Part shown: piece after piece, positions 41,895-57,604 of the stretch | Layout: every line of letters begins with the position of its first letter | How positions within the stretch are numbered: the stretch's first letter is position 1 | Source: Streptomyces sp. NBC_00341 | GTDB taxonomy: Bacteria > Actinomycetota > Actinomycetes > Streptomycetales > Streptomycetaceae | Assembly: GCF_041435055.1 (NCBI RefSeq) | Contig: NZ_CP108002.1 | Span: forward strand, 5,332,001 to 5,396,000 | DNA: 64,000 nucleotides | Direction: 5' to 3' | Translations under genes and position numbers: made by a program | Notes under the pieces: generated by a model | What the model was told of the DNA's origin: nothing | Database searches by the model: none | What the model saw: the letters and a program-made list of their open reading frames with translations, nothing else

Positions 41895-44800
41895 TTGGCC
41901 GCCTCGCGCAACGCCTCGACCGCGAATACGAACAACGGCGCCAGCACCGCCCCGCTGCGCATCTCTTTTGCAAAAATCAAGGAGCCCCTCGAGGTTCCGA
42001 ACCTCCTCGCGCTGCAGACCGAGAGCTTTGACTGGCTCCTCGGTAACGCCGCCTGGAAGGCTCGCGTCGAGGCTGCTCTGGACAGTGGACAAGACGTCCC
42101 CACCAAGTCCGGCCTGGAGGAGATCTTCGAGGAGATCTCACCGATCGAGGACTTCTCCGGGTCGATGTCGCTTACGTTCCGCGACCACCGCTTCGAGCCC
42201 CCGAAGAACTCGATCGACGAGTGCAAGGAGCGCGACTTCACGTTCGCCGCTCCGCTCTTCGTCACGGCCGAGTTCACCAACAACGAGACCGGCGAGATCA
42301 AGTCCCAGACGGTCTTCATGGGCGATTTCCCGCTCATGACCAACAAGGGCACCTTCGTCATCAACGGCACCGAGCGTGTCGTCGTGTCGCAGCTGGTCCG
42401 CTCGCCGGGTGTCTACTTCGACTCCTCGATCGACAAGACGTCCGACAAGGACATCTTCTCCGCCAAGATCATCCCTTCCCGGGGTGCCTGGCTGGAGATG
42501 GAGATCGACAAGCGCGACATGGTCGGTGTCCGCATCGACCGCAAGCGCAAGCAGTCCGTCACCGTCCTCCTGAAGGCTCTCGGCTGGACCACCGAGCAGA
42601 TCCTCGAGGAGTTCGGCGAGTACGAGTCGATGCGCGCCACCCTGGAGAAGGACCACACCCAGGGCCAGGACGACGCACTGCTCGACATCTACCGCAAGCT
42701 GCGTCCGGGCGAGCCGCCCACCCGCGAAGCTGCTCAGACGCTGCTCGAGAACCTCTACTTCAACCCGAAGCGCTACGACCTCGCGAAGGTCGGCCGCTAC
42801 AAGGTGAACAAGAAGCTCGGCGCGGATGAGCCGCTCGACGCCGGTGTCCTCACCAGCGACGACATCATCGCGACCATCAAGTACCTGGTGAAGCTGCACG
42901 CCGGGGAGACCGAGACCGTCGGCGAGTCCGGCCGTTCGATCGTCGTCGAGACCGACGACATCGACCACTTCGGCAACCGTCGTCTGCGCAACGTCGGCGA
43001 GCTCATCCAGAACCAGGTCCGTACGGGTCTGGCTCGTATGGAGCGCGTCGTGCGTGAGCGGATGACGACCCAGGACGTCGAGGCGATCACGCCGCAGACC
43101 CTGATCAACATCCGGCCGGTCGTCGCCTCCATCAAGGAGTTCTTCGGCACCAGCCAGCTGTCGCAGTTCATGGACCAGAACAACCCGCTGTCGGGTCTCA
43201 CCCACAAGCGCCGCCTGTCGGCGCTTGGCCCGGGTGGTCTCTCCCGCGAGCGGGCCGGCTTCGAGGTCCGTGACGTGCACCCGTCCCACTACGGACGCAT
43301 GTGCCCGATCGAAACCCCTGAAGGCCCGAACATCGGTCTGATCGGTTCGCTCGCCTCGTACGGCCGCGTCAACGCGTTCGGCTTCATCGAGACGCCGTAC
43401 CGCAAGGTCGTCGACGGCCAGGTCACCGACGAGGTCGACTACGTCACGGCCGACGAGGAAGACCGTTACGTCATCGCCCAGGCGAACGCGACGCTCTCCG
43501 ACGAGCTGCGCTTCACCGAGCCCCGCGTCCTGGTCCGCCGTCGTGGCGGAGAGGTTGACTACGTGCCCGGCACCGAAGTCGACTACATGGACGTCTCGCC
43601 GCGCCAGATGGTGTCCGTCGCCACCGCGATGATCCCGTTCCTGGAGCACGACGACGCCAACCGTGCCCTCATGGGCGCGAACATGATGCGTCAGGCGGTG
43701 CCGCTCATCAAGTCCGAGGCGCCGCTGGTCGGCACCGGCATGGAGTACCGCTGCGCCACCGACGCCGGTGACGTACTGAAGGCCGAGAAGGACGGTGTGG
43801 TCCAGGAGGTCTCCGCGGACTACATCACCGTGACCAACGATGACGGCACGTACACCACGTACCGCATCGCGAAGTTCATGCGCTCGAACCAGGGCACCTC
43901 GGTCAACCAGAAGGTCGTCGTCTCCGAGGGCGACCGGGTCATCGAGGGCCAGGTGCTCGCCGACGGTCCGGCCACCGAGAACGGTGAGATGGCCCTGGGC
44001 AAGAACCTGCTCGTGGCGTTCATGCCGTGGGAGGGTCACAACTACGAGGACGCGATCATCCTGTCGCAGCGCCTCGTGCAGGACGACGTCCTCTCCTCGA
44101 TCCACATCGAGGAGCACGAGGTCGACGCCCGTGACACCAAGCTCGGCCCGGAGGAGATCACCCGGGACATCCCGAACGTCTCCGAAGAGGTCCTCGCGGA
44201 CCTCGACGAGCGCGGCATCATCCGGATCGGTGCCGAGGTCGTCGCCGGTGACATCCTCGTCGGCAAGGTCACGCCCAAGGGCGAGACCGAGCTGACCCCC
44301 GAGGAGCGCCTGCTCCGCGCGATCTTCGGTGAGAAGGCGCGCGAAGTGCGCGACACCTCGCTGAAGGTGCCGCACGGTGAGATCGGCAAGGTCATCGGCG
44401 TCCGCGTCTTCGACCGCGAAGAGGGCGACGAGCTGCCGCCGGGCGTGAACCAGCTGGTCCGCGTCTACGTCGCGCAGAAGCGCAAGATCACCGATGGTGA
44501 CAAGCTCGCCGGCCGTCACGGCAACAAGGGCGTCATCTCGAAGATCCTGCCGATCGAGGACATGCCGTTCCTGGAGGACGGCACCCCGGTCGACATCATC
44601 CTCAACCCGCTGGGTGTCCCGTCCCGAATGAACCCGGGACAGGTCCTGGAGATCCACCTCGGCTGGCTCGCCAGCCGCGGCTGGGACGTCTCCGGCCTCG
44701 GTGACGAGTGGGCCAAGCGCCTGCAGTTCATCGGCGCCGACCAGGTCGCCCCCGGCACCAACGTCGCGACCCCGGTCTTCGACGGTGCCCGCGAGGACGA

Positions 44801-45380
44801 GATCACCGGCCTCTTCCAGGCCACGATCCCGAACCGCGACGGGGACCGGCTGGTCCAGCCCTCGGGCAAGGCCAACCTGTTCGACGGCCGCTCCGGCGAG
44901 CCGTTCCCGGAGCCGGTGTCGGTCGGCTTCATGTACATCCTCAAGCTCCACCACCTGGTCGACGACAAGCTCCACGCTCGTTCGACGGGTCCGTACTCCA
45001 TGATCACCCAGCAGCCGCTGGGTGGTAAGGCCCAGTTCGGTGGACAGCGCTTCGGTGAAATGGAGGTGTGGGCGCTTGAGGCTTATGGCGCCGCATACGC
45101 CCTCCAGGAGCTGCTGACGATCAAGTCCGACGACGTGACCGGCCGCGTGAAGGTCTACGAGGCCATCGTCAAGGGCGAGAACATCCCCGAGCCCGGCATT
45201 CCCGAGTCCTTCAAGGTGCTCATCAAGGAAATGCAGTCGCTCTGCCTCAACGTGGAGGTGCTGTCCTCGGACGGCATGTCCATCGAGATGCGCGACACGG
45301 ACGAGGACGTCTTCCGCGCGGCGGAGGAGCTCGGTATCGACCTGTCCCGGCGCGAGCCGAGCAGCGTCGAAGAGGTCTGA
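41895..45380 (+). CDS. rpoB: DNA-directed RNA polymerase beta subunit
   Basis: 1161 residues. I chose a TTG start because it gives the Streptomyces N terminus ([14 protein letters not shown]), with GGAAGGA eight bases upstream; an earlier frame opening has no such site. Rifampicin region reads [20 protein letters not shown] then [20 protein letters not shown], with the Asp, His and Ser whose changes give resistance all wild type, so the enzyme should be rifampicin-sensitive. The catalytic-site region and the C-terminal [20 protein letters not shown] are intact. Confidence 0.96.
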   Translation: MAASRNASTANTNNGASTAPLRISFAKIKEPLEVPNLLALQTESFDWLLGNAAWKARVEAALDSGQDVPTKSGLEEIFEEISPIEDFSGSMSLTFRDHRFEPPKNSIDECKERDFTFAAPLFVTAEFTNNETGEIKSQTVFMGDFPLMTNKGTFVINGTERVVVSQLVRSPGVYFDSSIDKTSDKDIFSAKIIPSRGAWLEMEIDKRDMVGVRIDRKRKQSVTVLLKALGWTTEQILEEFGEYESMRATLEKDHTQGQDDALLDIYRKLRPGEPPTREAAQTLLENLYFNPKRYDLAKVGRYKVNKKLGADEPLDAGVLTSDDIIATIKYLVKLHAGETETVGESGRSIVVETDDIDHFGNRRLRNVGELIQNQVRTGLARMERVVRERMTTQDVEAITPQTLINIRPVVASIKEFFGTSQLSQFMDQNNPLSGLTHKRRLSALGPGGLSRERAGFEVRDVHPSHYGRMCPIETPEGPNIGLIGSLASYGRVNAFGFIETPYRKVVDGQVTDEVDYVTADEEDRYVIAQANATLSDELRFTEPRVLVRRRGGEVDYVPGTEVDYMDVSPRQMVSVATAMIPFLEHDDANRALMGANMMRQAVPLIKSEAPLVGTGMEYRCATDAGDVLKAEKDGVVQEVSADYITVTNDDGTYTTYRIAKFMRSNQGTSVNQKVVVSEGDRVIEGQVLADGPATENGEMALGKNLLVAFMPWEGHNYEDAIILSQRLVQDDVLSSIHIEEHEVDARDTKLGPEEITRDIPNVSEEVLADLDERGIIRIGAEVVAGDILVGKVTPKGETELTPEERLLRAIFGEKAREVRDTSLKVPHGEIGKVIGVRVFDREEGDELPPGVNQLVRVYVAQKRKITDGDKLAGRHGNKGVISKILPIEDMPFLEDGTPVDIILNPLGVPSRMNPGQVLEIHLGWLASRGWDVSGLGDEWAKRLQFIGADQVAPGTNVATPVFDGAREDEITGLFQATIPNRDGDRLVQPSGKANLFDGRSGEPFPEPVSVGFMYILKLHHLVDDKLHARSTGPYSMITQQPLGGKAQFGGQRFGEMEVWALEAYGAAYALQELLTIKSDDVTGRVKVYEAIVKGENIPEPGIPESFKVLIKEMQSLCLNVEVLSSDGMSIEMRDTDEDVFRAAEELGIDLSRREPSSVEEV

Positions 45381-45510
45381 CGGGTTGGCCGGCCGGATCC
45401 CTGTGATCCGGCCGGCTCTCCCCGGACCCGTTCAGACCATTGCTGAAGTGCCCCGATTTCTCGCGTTGACGCGAGGGGGCTCGAACCCCCGAAAGAGGGA
45501 TTGACGACAA

Positions 45511-49410
<3,900 letters not shown>

Positions 49411-49428
49411 GCGAGTCGCTTGATTCGA

Positions 49429-49470
49429 CCGGAGGGCGGTCACCCCGTACATGGGGTGGCCGCCCTCCGG
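49429..49470 (+). terminator. Terminator of rpoBC
   Basis: 18-base stem (CCGGAGGGCGGTCACCCC and complement, one G-U pair) with a 6-base loop, 18 bases after the rpoC stop. Confidence 0.88.
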
Positions 49471-49956
49471 CGTTTCCCGGTCGCGCCTGGGCGCGGGCGG
49501 CCGGACCTCGTGGTCCGTGAGCTGCCGGTCGCTCCGGTCGGTTATCGGTAAAGGGTTGCTGAATGTCAGGCGAGCCCGGAGAGAAGCCCATCAACTTTCG
49601 CTTGCATTCTCCGAGGTGATCGGCCAATTGCAGACGAGGCGTTGCGGTGCGGTCATCGCGCTGACGCACAGGGGGAAAAGACTGCGTTTCCCCGGTGCCG
49701 CGACCAGGCCTTTGTCTGTGAATAGTGCAGGCAGGAAGCCGGGTCTCGCTTTGAGGTCTTCCGGGGTTTCTCAGGGGGTCCGGATCGTTCAGGTGCCCTG
49801 GAATCACCCGGGTGCCTCTGCTGCTGGCACGGCGGCGCTCCCTTCGATTATTTTGGCCCTTTTTGTGTATGTGTGCCTGCGGCCCTTTCGCTGAGAGTGT
49901 TGCTGCGTGCTGGGGTGTTGTGCGATCATTTCCCCAAAAATCGCCCTGGAGGATCG
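49471..49956. other. Gene-poor region after rpoC
   Basis: Almost 490 bases. Base composition drops compared with the flanks, with many A/T-ending codons in every frame. An open frame at 49451-49894 on the + strand has no ribosome-binding site or recognisable domain and I do not support it. Confidence 0.55.
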
Positions 49957-50346
49957 GTGCCGTTTTTTGTCGTCGGCGTAATATTCATTATTTCCGTCAT
50001 GGCGCTTCTGGTGTTCGGAATCCCTTTCGTCCTGCAGTCTCCCCTGCGTGCGCGCGGAGTGCACTGCTATGCCACCGTCGCCCGCAAATCCATCCCCAAA
50101 GACGGCAAGATCGATGTGGTTTTCGCGTACGTCACTGCCGATCGAAAGCGGTTTACGATAACGAGGTTCGGTCTCTCCTATGTGCCTCAAGGTGCGGGCG
50201 TGATCTACGACCCGCTGAATCCCGGGCGATCCGAATTTGTCGACGCGGTCCCCAGGAACCCGAGGAGGCGGCGCATATTCCTGATCGTGACGGCAGGGGT
50301 GGCGGTGATCGCATTGGCGCTGCTCTGTGCCGGGCTGTTGGTCTGA
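49957..50346 (+). CDS. DUF3592-like two-helix membrane protein
   Basis: 129 residues. One N-terminal helix (FFVVGVIFIISVMALLVFGI), a beta-rich outer segment of about 60 residues (CYATVARKSIPKDGKIDVVF with VIYDPLNPGRSEF), and a C-terminal helix (IFLIVTAGVAVIALALLC). The VxYDPxNP motif and layout match DUF3592, a family of unknown role. GTG start seven bases after TGGAGGA. Codon use is unlike the neighbours (ATA, ATT, TTT, AAA appear), so it may have been acquired. It interrupts the usual rpoC-rpsL interval. Confidence 0.75.
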   Translation: MPFFVVGVIFIISVMALLVFGIPFVLQSPLRARGVHCYATVARKSIPKDGKIDVVFAYVTADRKRFTITRFGLSYVPQGAGVIYDPLNPGRSEFVDAVPRNPRRRRIFLIVTAGVAVIALALLCAGLLV

Positions 50347-50585
50347 TGTGTCGCGCCCGGTACGCGATGTCCGCGCACGGGTTCTGTGCCGGACCGCACT
50401 GATCCGCGTGCCCCGCCCGCGGCCTGCGTCCGCCCCTCGGCCCGGTCTCGCGTCGGCCGAGTGGTGCGCGGCCTCGGGCGCGGGCCGAGTGCGTCGGTGA
50501 GGTGCGGCGGTGGCCGGCCCGGCGCCCCATGGTCCCGGCGTGGCAGGGCGTGACCCCCCGGCGTTTCGGGGGCGCTGCATTTGTT
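50347..50585. other. Upstream region of the str operon
   Basis: About 240 GC-rich bases with no supported gene, ending in the probable rpsL promoter. Confidence 0.55.
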
Positions 50586-50614
50586 TTGACCCAAGTCGAT
50601 GAGGTAGGTACGCT
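50586..50614 (+). promoter_or_regulatory. Probable promoter of rpsL-rpsG-fusA
   Basis: TTGACC, 17-base spacer, TACGCT. It leaves a leader of nearly 190 bases before rpsL, where imperfect GTGCCTGGG repeats occur (50630-50645). Confidence 0.6.
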
Positions 50615-50808
50615 CATACCTTGTGCCTGGGTTGTGCCTGGGCTCGTGTGCGTGTCCTCAACCGCACGGCGAGCTTGTCTTTGGCCACCGTGATCTGTGG
50701 ATGAACCGCCTTCAGGGCAGTGACCCGCAGTATCCGACACACCCGACCGCGTGGGTCGGAGTTGTTCCAGGTTAGTTTCACCGACGGCACACAGAAACCG
50801 GAGAAGTA

Positions 50809-51180
50809 GTGCCTACGATTCAGCAGCTGGTCCGGAAGGGCCGGCAGGACAAGGTCGAGAAGAACAAGACGCCCGCGCTCGAGGGTTCTCCCCAGCGCCG
50901 CGGCGTCTGCACGCGTGTGTTCACGACCACCCCGAAGAAGCCGAACTCCGCGCTCCGGAAGGTCGCACGTGTGCGTCTGACCTCCGGCATCGAGGTCACG
51001 GCCTACATCCCGGGTGAGGGACACAACCTGCAGGAGCACTCCATCGTGCTCGTGCGTGGTGGCCGTGTGAAGGACCTGCCGGGTGTTCGTTACAAGATCA
51101 TCCGCGGCTCCCTTGACACCCAGGGTGTCAAGAACCGCAAGCAGGCCCGCAGCCGCTACGGCGCCAAGAAGGAGAAGTAA
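50809..51180 (+). CDS. rpsL: 30S ribosomal protein S12
   Basis: 123 residues, GTG start. Decoding-centre protein. The streptomycin-determining Lys residues are wild type in [13 protein letters not shown] and [16 protein letters not shown], so the ribosome should be streptomycin-sensitive and not of the K88E/R antibiotic-overproducing type. First gene of the str operon; rpsG follows after two bases. Confidence 0.96.
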   Translation: MPTIQQLVRKGRQDKVEKNKTPALEGSPQRRGVCTRVFTTTPKKPNSALRKVARVRLTSGIEVTAYIPGEGHNLQEHSIVLVRGGRVKDLPGVRYKIIRGSLDTQGVKNRKQARSRYGAKKEK

Positions 51181-51182
51181 GA

Positions 51183-51653
51183 ATGCCTCGTAAGGGCCCC
51201 GCCCCGAAGCGCCCGGTCATCATTGACCCGGTCTATGGTTCTCCTCTTGTCACCTCGCTGATCAACAAGATCCTGCTCAACGGCAAGCGTTCCACCGCCG
51301 AGCGGATCGTGTACGGCGCCATGGAAGGCCTCCGCGAGAAGACCGGCGCTGACCCGGTCATCACGCTGAAGCGCGCGCTTGAGAACGTCAAGCCCTCGCT
51401 CGAGGTCAAGTCCCGCCGTGTCGGTGGCGCCACCTACCAGGTGCCGATCGAGGTCAAGCCCGGTCGCGCCGCCACCCTCGCGCTGCGCTGGGTCGTCGGT
51501 TACTCCCGTGCCCGTCGCGAGAAGACGATGACCGAGCGGCTCATGAACGAGCTGCTCGACGCCTCCAACGGTCTTGGCGCTGCCGTCAAGAAGCGCGAGG
51601 ACACCCACAAGATGGCCGAGTCGAACAAGGCCTTCGCGCACTACCGCTGGTAG
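51183..51653 (+). CDS. rpsG: 30S ribosomal protein S7
   Basis: 156 residues. Head-domain assembly protein, which in many bacteria represses the str operon. Begins [20 protein letters not shown] with [20 protein letters not shown] and [23 protein letters not shown] lies two bases after rpsL, so it is co-translated. Confidence 0.96.
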   Translation: MPRKGPAPKRPVIIDPVYGSPLVTSLINKILLNGKRSTAERIVYGAMEGLREKTGADPVITLKRALENVKPSLEVKSRRVGGATYQVPIEVKPGRAATLALRWVVGYSRARREKTMTERLMNELLDASNGLGAAVKKREDTHKMAESNKAFAHYRW

Positions 51654-51691
51654 TCGCTTACCCCATCGAGACCGAGAGAAGATTGAGCCTT

Positions 51692-53821
<2,130 letters not shown>

Positions 53822-53863
53822 CTCTCCCGAGCTCACGCTTTAGGCTTGTCACCGGAGCCCGGT

Positions 53864-53905
53864 GGGGCATTCGGCACAGCGCGCAAGCACTGTGCCGAAT
53901 GCCCC
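53864..53905 (+). promoter_or_regulatory. Strong hairpin between fusA and tuf
   Basis: Perfect 16-base stem (GGGGCATTCGGCACAG and complement) with a 10-base loop in a 161-base gap. It could stop part of the str operon transcripts, with tuf served by its own promoter in the remaining 77 bases, or be an RNase site. No clear promoter consensus is seen. Confidence 0.7.
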
Positions 53906-53982
53906 CGGGTCCCGGCATCCCAGCAAAGATCACCTGGCGCCGATGAAGCAAGGCGTACAGAACCACTCCGCAGGAGGACCCA

Positions 53983-55176
53983 GTGGCGAAGGCAAAGTTC
54001 GAGCGGACTAAGCCGCACGTCAACATCGGCACCATCGGTCACATTGACCACGGTAAGACGACCCTCACGGCCGCCATTACCAAGGTGCTGCACGACGCGT
54101 ACCCGGACCTGAACGAGGCCTCGGCCTTCGACCAGATCGACAAGGCTCCCGAAGAGCGCCAGCGCGGTATCACCATCTCGATCGCGCACGTCGAGTACCA
54201 GACGGAGTCGCGTCACTACGCGCACGTCGACTGCCCCGGTCACGCTGACTACATCAAGAACATGATCACGGGTGCGGCGCAGATGGACGGCGCCATCCTC
54301 GTCGTCGCCGCGACCGACGGCCCGATGCCGCAGACCAAGGAGCACGTGCTCCTGGCCCGCCAGGTCGGCGTTCCGTACATCGTCGTCGCGCTGAACAAGG
54401 CCGACATGGTGGACGACGAGGAGATCCTGGAGCTCGTCGAGCTCGAGGTCCGTGAGCTCCTCTCCGAGTACGAGTTCCCGGGCGACGACCTTCCGGTCGT
54501 CAAGGTCTCGGCGCTCAAGGCTCTTGAGGGTGACAAGGAGTGGGGCCAGACCGTCCTCGACCTGATGAAGGCCGTCGACGAGTCCATCCCGCAGCCCGAG
54601 CGTGACGTCGAGAAGCCGTTCCTGATGCCGATCGAGGACGTCTTCACGATCACCGGTCGTGGCACCGTCGTCACCGGTCGTATCGAGCGTGGTGTCCTCA
54701 AGGTCAACGAGACCGTCGACATCGTCGGTATCAAGACCGAGAAGACCACCACCACGGTCACCGGCATCGAGATGTTCCGCAAGCTGCTCGATGAGGGCCA
54801 GGCCGGTGAGAACGTCGGTCTGCTCCTCCGTGGCATCAAGCGCGAGGACGTCGAGCGCGGCCAGGTCATCATCAAGCCCGGTTCGGTCACGCCGCACACC
54901 GAGTTCGAGGCCCAGTCCTACATCCTGTCGAAGGACGAGGGTGGCCGTCACACCCCCTTCTTCAACAACTACCGCCCGCAGTTCTACTTCCGTACCACGG
55001 ACGTGACGGGCGTTGTGACCCTTCCCGAGGGCACCGAGATGGTCATGCCGGGTGACAACACCCTCATGAACGTCGCGCTGATCCAGCCGGTCGCCATGGA
55101 AGAGGGCCTGAAGTTCGCCATCCGTGAGGGTGGCCGGACCGTGGGCGCCGGCCAGGTCACCAAGATCCTCAAGTAA
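53983..55176 (+). CDS. tuf: Elongation factor Tu
   Basis: 397 residues, GTG start after GCAGGAGG. Carries aminoacyl-tRNA to the ribosome. GTPase motifs are [47 protein letters not shown] and [10 protein letters not shown]. Domain II-III surfaces, including the kirromycin/GE2270 area [20 protein letters not shown], look standard. This corresponds to the tuf1 position; Streptomyces often have additional tuf copies elsewhere. Confidence 0.96.
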   Translation: MAKAKFERTKPHVNIGTIGHIDHGKTTLTAAITKVLHDAYPDLNEASAFDQIDKAPEERQRGITISIAHVEYQTESRHYAHVDCPGHADYIKNMITGAAQMDGAILVVAATDGPMPQTKEHVLLARQVGVPYIVVALNKADMVDDEEILELVELEVRELLSEYEFPGDDLPVVKVSALKALEGDKEWGQTVLDLMKAVDESIPQPERDVEKPFLMPIEDVFTITGRGTVVTGRIERGVLKVNETVDIVGIKTEKTTTTVTGIEMFRKLLDEGQAGENVGLLLRGIKREDVERGQVIIKPGSVTPHTEFEAQSYILSKDEGGRHTPFFNNYRPQFYFRTTDVTGVVTLPEGTEMVMPGDNTLMNVALIQPVAMEEGLKFAIREGGRTVGAGQVTKILK

Positions 55177-55217
55177 GTCCTTGAGCGTCTGACCTGGTAG
55201 CTCCGCACAGAGCACCG

Positions 55218-55263
55218 AGAAGGGCCCCCTCCCATCGCGCAAGCGGTGGGAGGGGGCCCTTCT
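55218..55263. terminator. Bidirectional terminator between tuf and the acetyltransferase
   Basis: Perfect 17-base stem (AGAAGGGCCCCCTCCCA and complement), 12-base loop, between two convergent genes. It ends in TCTGCTTTG on the + side. Confidence 0.9.
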
Positions 55264-55272
55264 GCTTTGTGT

Positions 55273-55740
55273 TCACGGAGTGGGTACCGGCGGCCGCCGC
55301 ACCATGAACACGTCGACCGGGTCCTCGCGCTCCAGGGCGAACCCGTGCCGCTCGTACAGCCTCCGGGCCGCGCTGCCCTGGAGCACGTTGAGCCGGACGG
55401 TGGCCCCTTCGGCGTCGGTACGGGCCAGCAGCTCGCGCAGCACCGCCGAGCCGATGCCCGCGCCCTGGAGGCCCTCGGCGAGGAAGAAGTTCTCCAGGCA
55501 CCAGCCGTCCTCGACGGGCCGGAGGGTGACACTGCCGCCGAAGCGTCCGTCCACGACGATGATCGAGGTGTACTCCGGCAGATAGGAGTCCCGCAGCCGC
55601 TGGCGCACCCGGTGTTCGTCGTAGCGCCCCAGCCGGACGAGATCCGGGCGCATCACGACCGCCCGGATCTCGGCTATGGCCTCAAGATCCCCGGGGGTGG
55701 CGGGGCGCAGCGCCCAGCCTTGAGTGGTACGTACATGCAT
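55273..55740 (-). CDS. GNAT-family N-acetyltransferase
   Basis: 155 residues. Acetyl-CoA motif A is LQGAGIGSAVLRELLARTDA (the Q-x-x-G-x-G/A form), with RLYERHGFALER in motif B. Substrate is unknown. ATG is at 55740. It converges on tuf with the shared terminator and starts beside the tRNA-like sequence. Confidence 0.9.
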   Translation of the reverse strand: MHVRTTQGWALRPATPGDLEAIAEIRAVVMRPDLVRLGRYDEHRVRQRLRDSYLPEYTSIIVVDGRFGGSVTLRPVEDGWCLENFFLAEGLQGAGIGSAVLRELLARTDAEGATVRLNVLQGSAARRLYERHGFALEREDPVDVFMVRRPPVPTP

Positions 55741-55784
55741 GGCGGGATTGTGTCAGAGGCGGGGTCGGGAAGCGCAGGTGGGAC

Positions 55785-55856
55785 GGGGCGGACCGGATTC
55801 GAACCGGTGTCCTCCCACATGATGTGAAGGCGCGACAACCACTGCGCTACGCACCC
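55785..55856 (-). pseudogene. Degenerate tRNA-like sequence
   Basis: 72 bases with an intact T-arm (ACCGG-TTCGAAT-CCGGT at 55792-55808) and D-arm (GCGC-N10-GCGC) preceded by GGGTGCGTA, the right spacing for a tRNA. But the acceptor strands GGGTGCG and CCGCCCC pair at only four of seven positions, the anticodon stem (TTCAC/GGGAG around ATCATGT) has a mismatch, and the variable loop is short. If the loop is read, the anticodon would be CAT. It looks like a decayed tRNA or a tRNA fragment left by integration. Confidence 0.5.
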
Positions 55857-55962
55857 TGTCCCGCCGGGCATCGTATAGGGCGCCCGGCGCCCCGGCGCTT
55901 CTCAGTTCTTCGCATCGGTATTCGGATGCGGGGCTGCTGGGCGCGACCGTACTCTCACGTGG

Positions 55963-56580
55963 ATGGCGAGCTTTGAGACTCATCGTCGGCGCGTGCACGA
56001 CACGGGCCGGACCGTTCGCGCTCGTCACTCCGCGCTCCGGACCTGTCTGGTCACCTTCGCGCCCTATGGCTTTCGCGCCACGTACCACCACCTGTGTCGT
56101 AGCGCCCGGATTCCCCGTGACCTGGAGAAGGATCCGGCCTCGCTGATCCGTGCGGTGGAGGAGCTCGATGCGGCCCGCCGGCACTGGCTGGCGGACGAGG
56201 CCGTGTTCGTGGCACGCCGTCGGCAGGAGAAGGCCGCGGGAGTGCGCCGCCCCCAGAGCGATGGCAGCTGGCGGGACGCGGGGCGGGCTTCGTCGGGGAT
56301 GCCGGCCTACTGCCCCAATCCGGAGTTCCATCCCGACGAACCGCTTTCGGTAGTGGTGGAACGCGTACTCGGCTCGGTCGTACTGCCAACGGCAGCGTCC
56401 TCGTGGTGCCTTGTCTGCGGCAGGGCCGGGGCGACGACTCGCTGGAGATCCGAGTGCTACGTGCACCGGCTGTGTGCGCGGTGCGGGGTGAGTCTCGGTG
56501 CGGAGCGGACCGCTGCGAACAGCAATGTCTGTCGGGCTCGGGCCGAGCGGTGGAGCGAGATCTGGCGGCGTGAGGCCTGA
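55963..56580 (+). CDS. Hypothetical protein with C-terminal Cys-rich motif
   Basis: 205 residues. I do not recognise the family. The N-terminal half is basic and helical (ETHRRRVHDTGRTVRARHSA and DLEKDPASLIRAVEELDAAR). The C-terminal half has CLVCGRAGATTRW, then CYVHRLCARCGVS, a likely zinc site with four to six Cys and a His. Such a mix suggests nucleic-acid or protein binding. Coding is supported by normal third-position GC and by a terminator right after the stop. Start at ATG 55963. Confidence 0.65.
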   Translation: MASFETHRRRVHDTGRTVRARHSALRTCLVTFAPYGFRATYHHLCRSARIPRDLEKDPASLIRAVEELDAARRHWLADEAVFVARRRQEKAAGVRRPQSDGSWRDAGRASSGMPAYCPNPEFHPDEPLSVVVERVLGSVVLPTAASSWCLVCGRAGATTRWRSECYVHRLCARCGVSLGAERTAANSNVCRARAERWSEIWRREA

Positions 56581-56599
56581 GGCCTGAGCAGGATGAGGG

Positions 56600-56631
56600 C
56601 GGTCGGCCCCGGCCCTTGCGGGGGCCGACCG
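56600..56631. terminator. Bidirectional terminator between convergent genes
   Basis: Perfect 11-base stem CGGTCGGCCCC/GGGGCCGACCG with a 10-base loop, 20 bases after the hypothetical gene and 50 before the end of the Rpn-like gene. Confidence 0.8.
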
Positions 56632-56680
56632 GAGAGCGTGCGTATACGGACGCAGGCCCTCGGTGTTCGAGGGCCGGGGG

Positions 56681-57571
56681 TCAGTGGTCCTCGGTGAAGA
56701 CGTCCTCGACGGTGGTGGCGGTGGTGGCTCGGTTGAGCCACCGGTGCAGGAGCTGGGGGTCGGTGCAGGTGCTGATCTTTTCGCGGGTCTCGTCGGTGAG
56801 GGCGATGCCGCGCGCCTGGAGGATCAGGAGGAGGCCTTCCGCCCGGCCTTCCGCCCGCCCTTCAGCTCGGCCTTCGTCCCGGATTTCTTCTGACATGAAG
56901 GACTTGTAGAAAGAGGTATCCACGGCCACCAGGTTCCTCCACTGTTGTGCGGCCGGGCGATTGCCCAGGCCCTGTGCGGTGAGTTCGACGATGGGGTCTG
57001 CGACGTCCTCCGGTGCTTCGCGCAGCGCGGCGGAGAGCGTTTTCAGTATGGCACCGACGTCCGGATTGTCGGCGTGTGTGATGGCGGCGAGGGTGGCGAG
57101 TGCGAGGTCCTTGCGGGCTTCGGCCACGTTGGTGATGACGGGCAGGTTGTGGGGGCCCGCGACGAGGGGGTTGAGGGTGAGGGTCGGCCATTGGGGGAGG
57201 CCGATGGTGAGGGGGCGGGCGGCCCATTCGGCGGTGGCGTGGTCCTGGCAGACGACCAGGAGGAGGACGGGCAGCCCGTCGTATCTGTTGTGCAGATAGC
57301 TGACGTAGTAGGGCCAGCTGGTCGTCTTGCGCCGGTCCTTCTTGCCCTGGGCCTCGATGGCGAGGAGGAAGGGTCCGTCGGTCTCTGTCTCGATGCGCAG
57401 GAGGGTGTCGACTCGGCGTTCGACGGGTTTGGCCTCGGTGAGGTCGGTCGGCAGGACGGTGGCCGAGGTGGGCTGTGGGAGGTCGACGCCGAGCACTTCG
57501 GAGACGCGGGAGAAGAGGCCCGGGTACTCCTGGAAGATGCGGTGCATCGCCTCGTGGGGCGAGCTGACCAT
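56681..57571 (-). CDS. Rpn-like PD-(D/E)XK nuclease-family protein
   Basis: 296 residues. The N-terminal domain shows a PD-(D/E)xK-like pattern: VDTLLRIETETDGPFLLAIE then AQGKKDRRKTTSWPYYVSYL, i.e. Asp, then Glu-x-Gln, the variant seen in Rpn/transposase_31 proteins. The region LPVLLLVVCQDHATAEWAA is typical as well. After a helical middle, residues 230-247 are the repeat EGRAEGRAEGRAEG. Rpn proteins cut DNA and promote RecA-independent recombination and are often mobile. No transposon ends are seen. Confidence 0.78.
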   Translation of the reverse strand: MVSSPHEAMHRIFQEYPGLFSRVSEVLGVDLPQPTSATVLPTDLTEAKPVERRVDTLLRIETETDGPFLLAIEAQGKKDRRKTTSWPYYVSYLHNRYDGLPVLLLVVCQDHATAEWAARPLTIGLPQWPTLTLNPLVAGPHNLPVITNVAEARKDLALATLAAITHADNPDVGAILKTLSAALREAPEDVADPIVELTAQGLGNRPAAQQWRNLVAVDTSFYKSFMSEEIRDEGRAEGRAEGRAEGLLLILQARGIALTDETREKISTCTDPQLLHRWLNRATTATTVEDVFTEDH

Positions 57572-57604
57572 GCAGGTCCGTTCGGGGCTGAGGGCGGATG
57601 GGTG

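Noticed and set aside
43120..43270. Rifampicin-resistance changes in rpoB
   Set aside because: All key resistance positions in the [20 protein letters not shown] region and the following LSALGP are wild type for actinobacteria.
49451..49894. A 147-codon plus-strand frame after rpoC
   Set aside because: It starts inside the rpoBC terminator and shows no domain or coding pattern.
50920..51110. Streptomycin-resistance or antibiotic-overproduction changes in rpsL
   Set aside because: Both Lys positions (TTTPKKPNS and GGRVKDLPG) are wild type.
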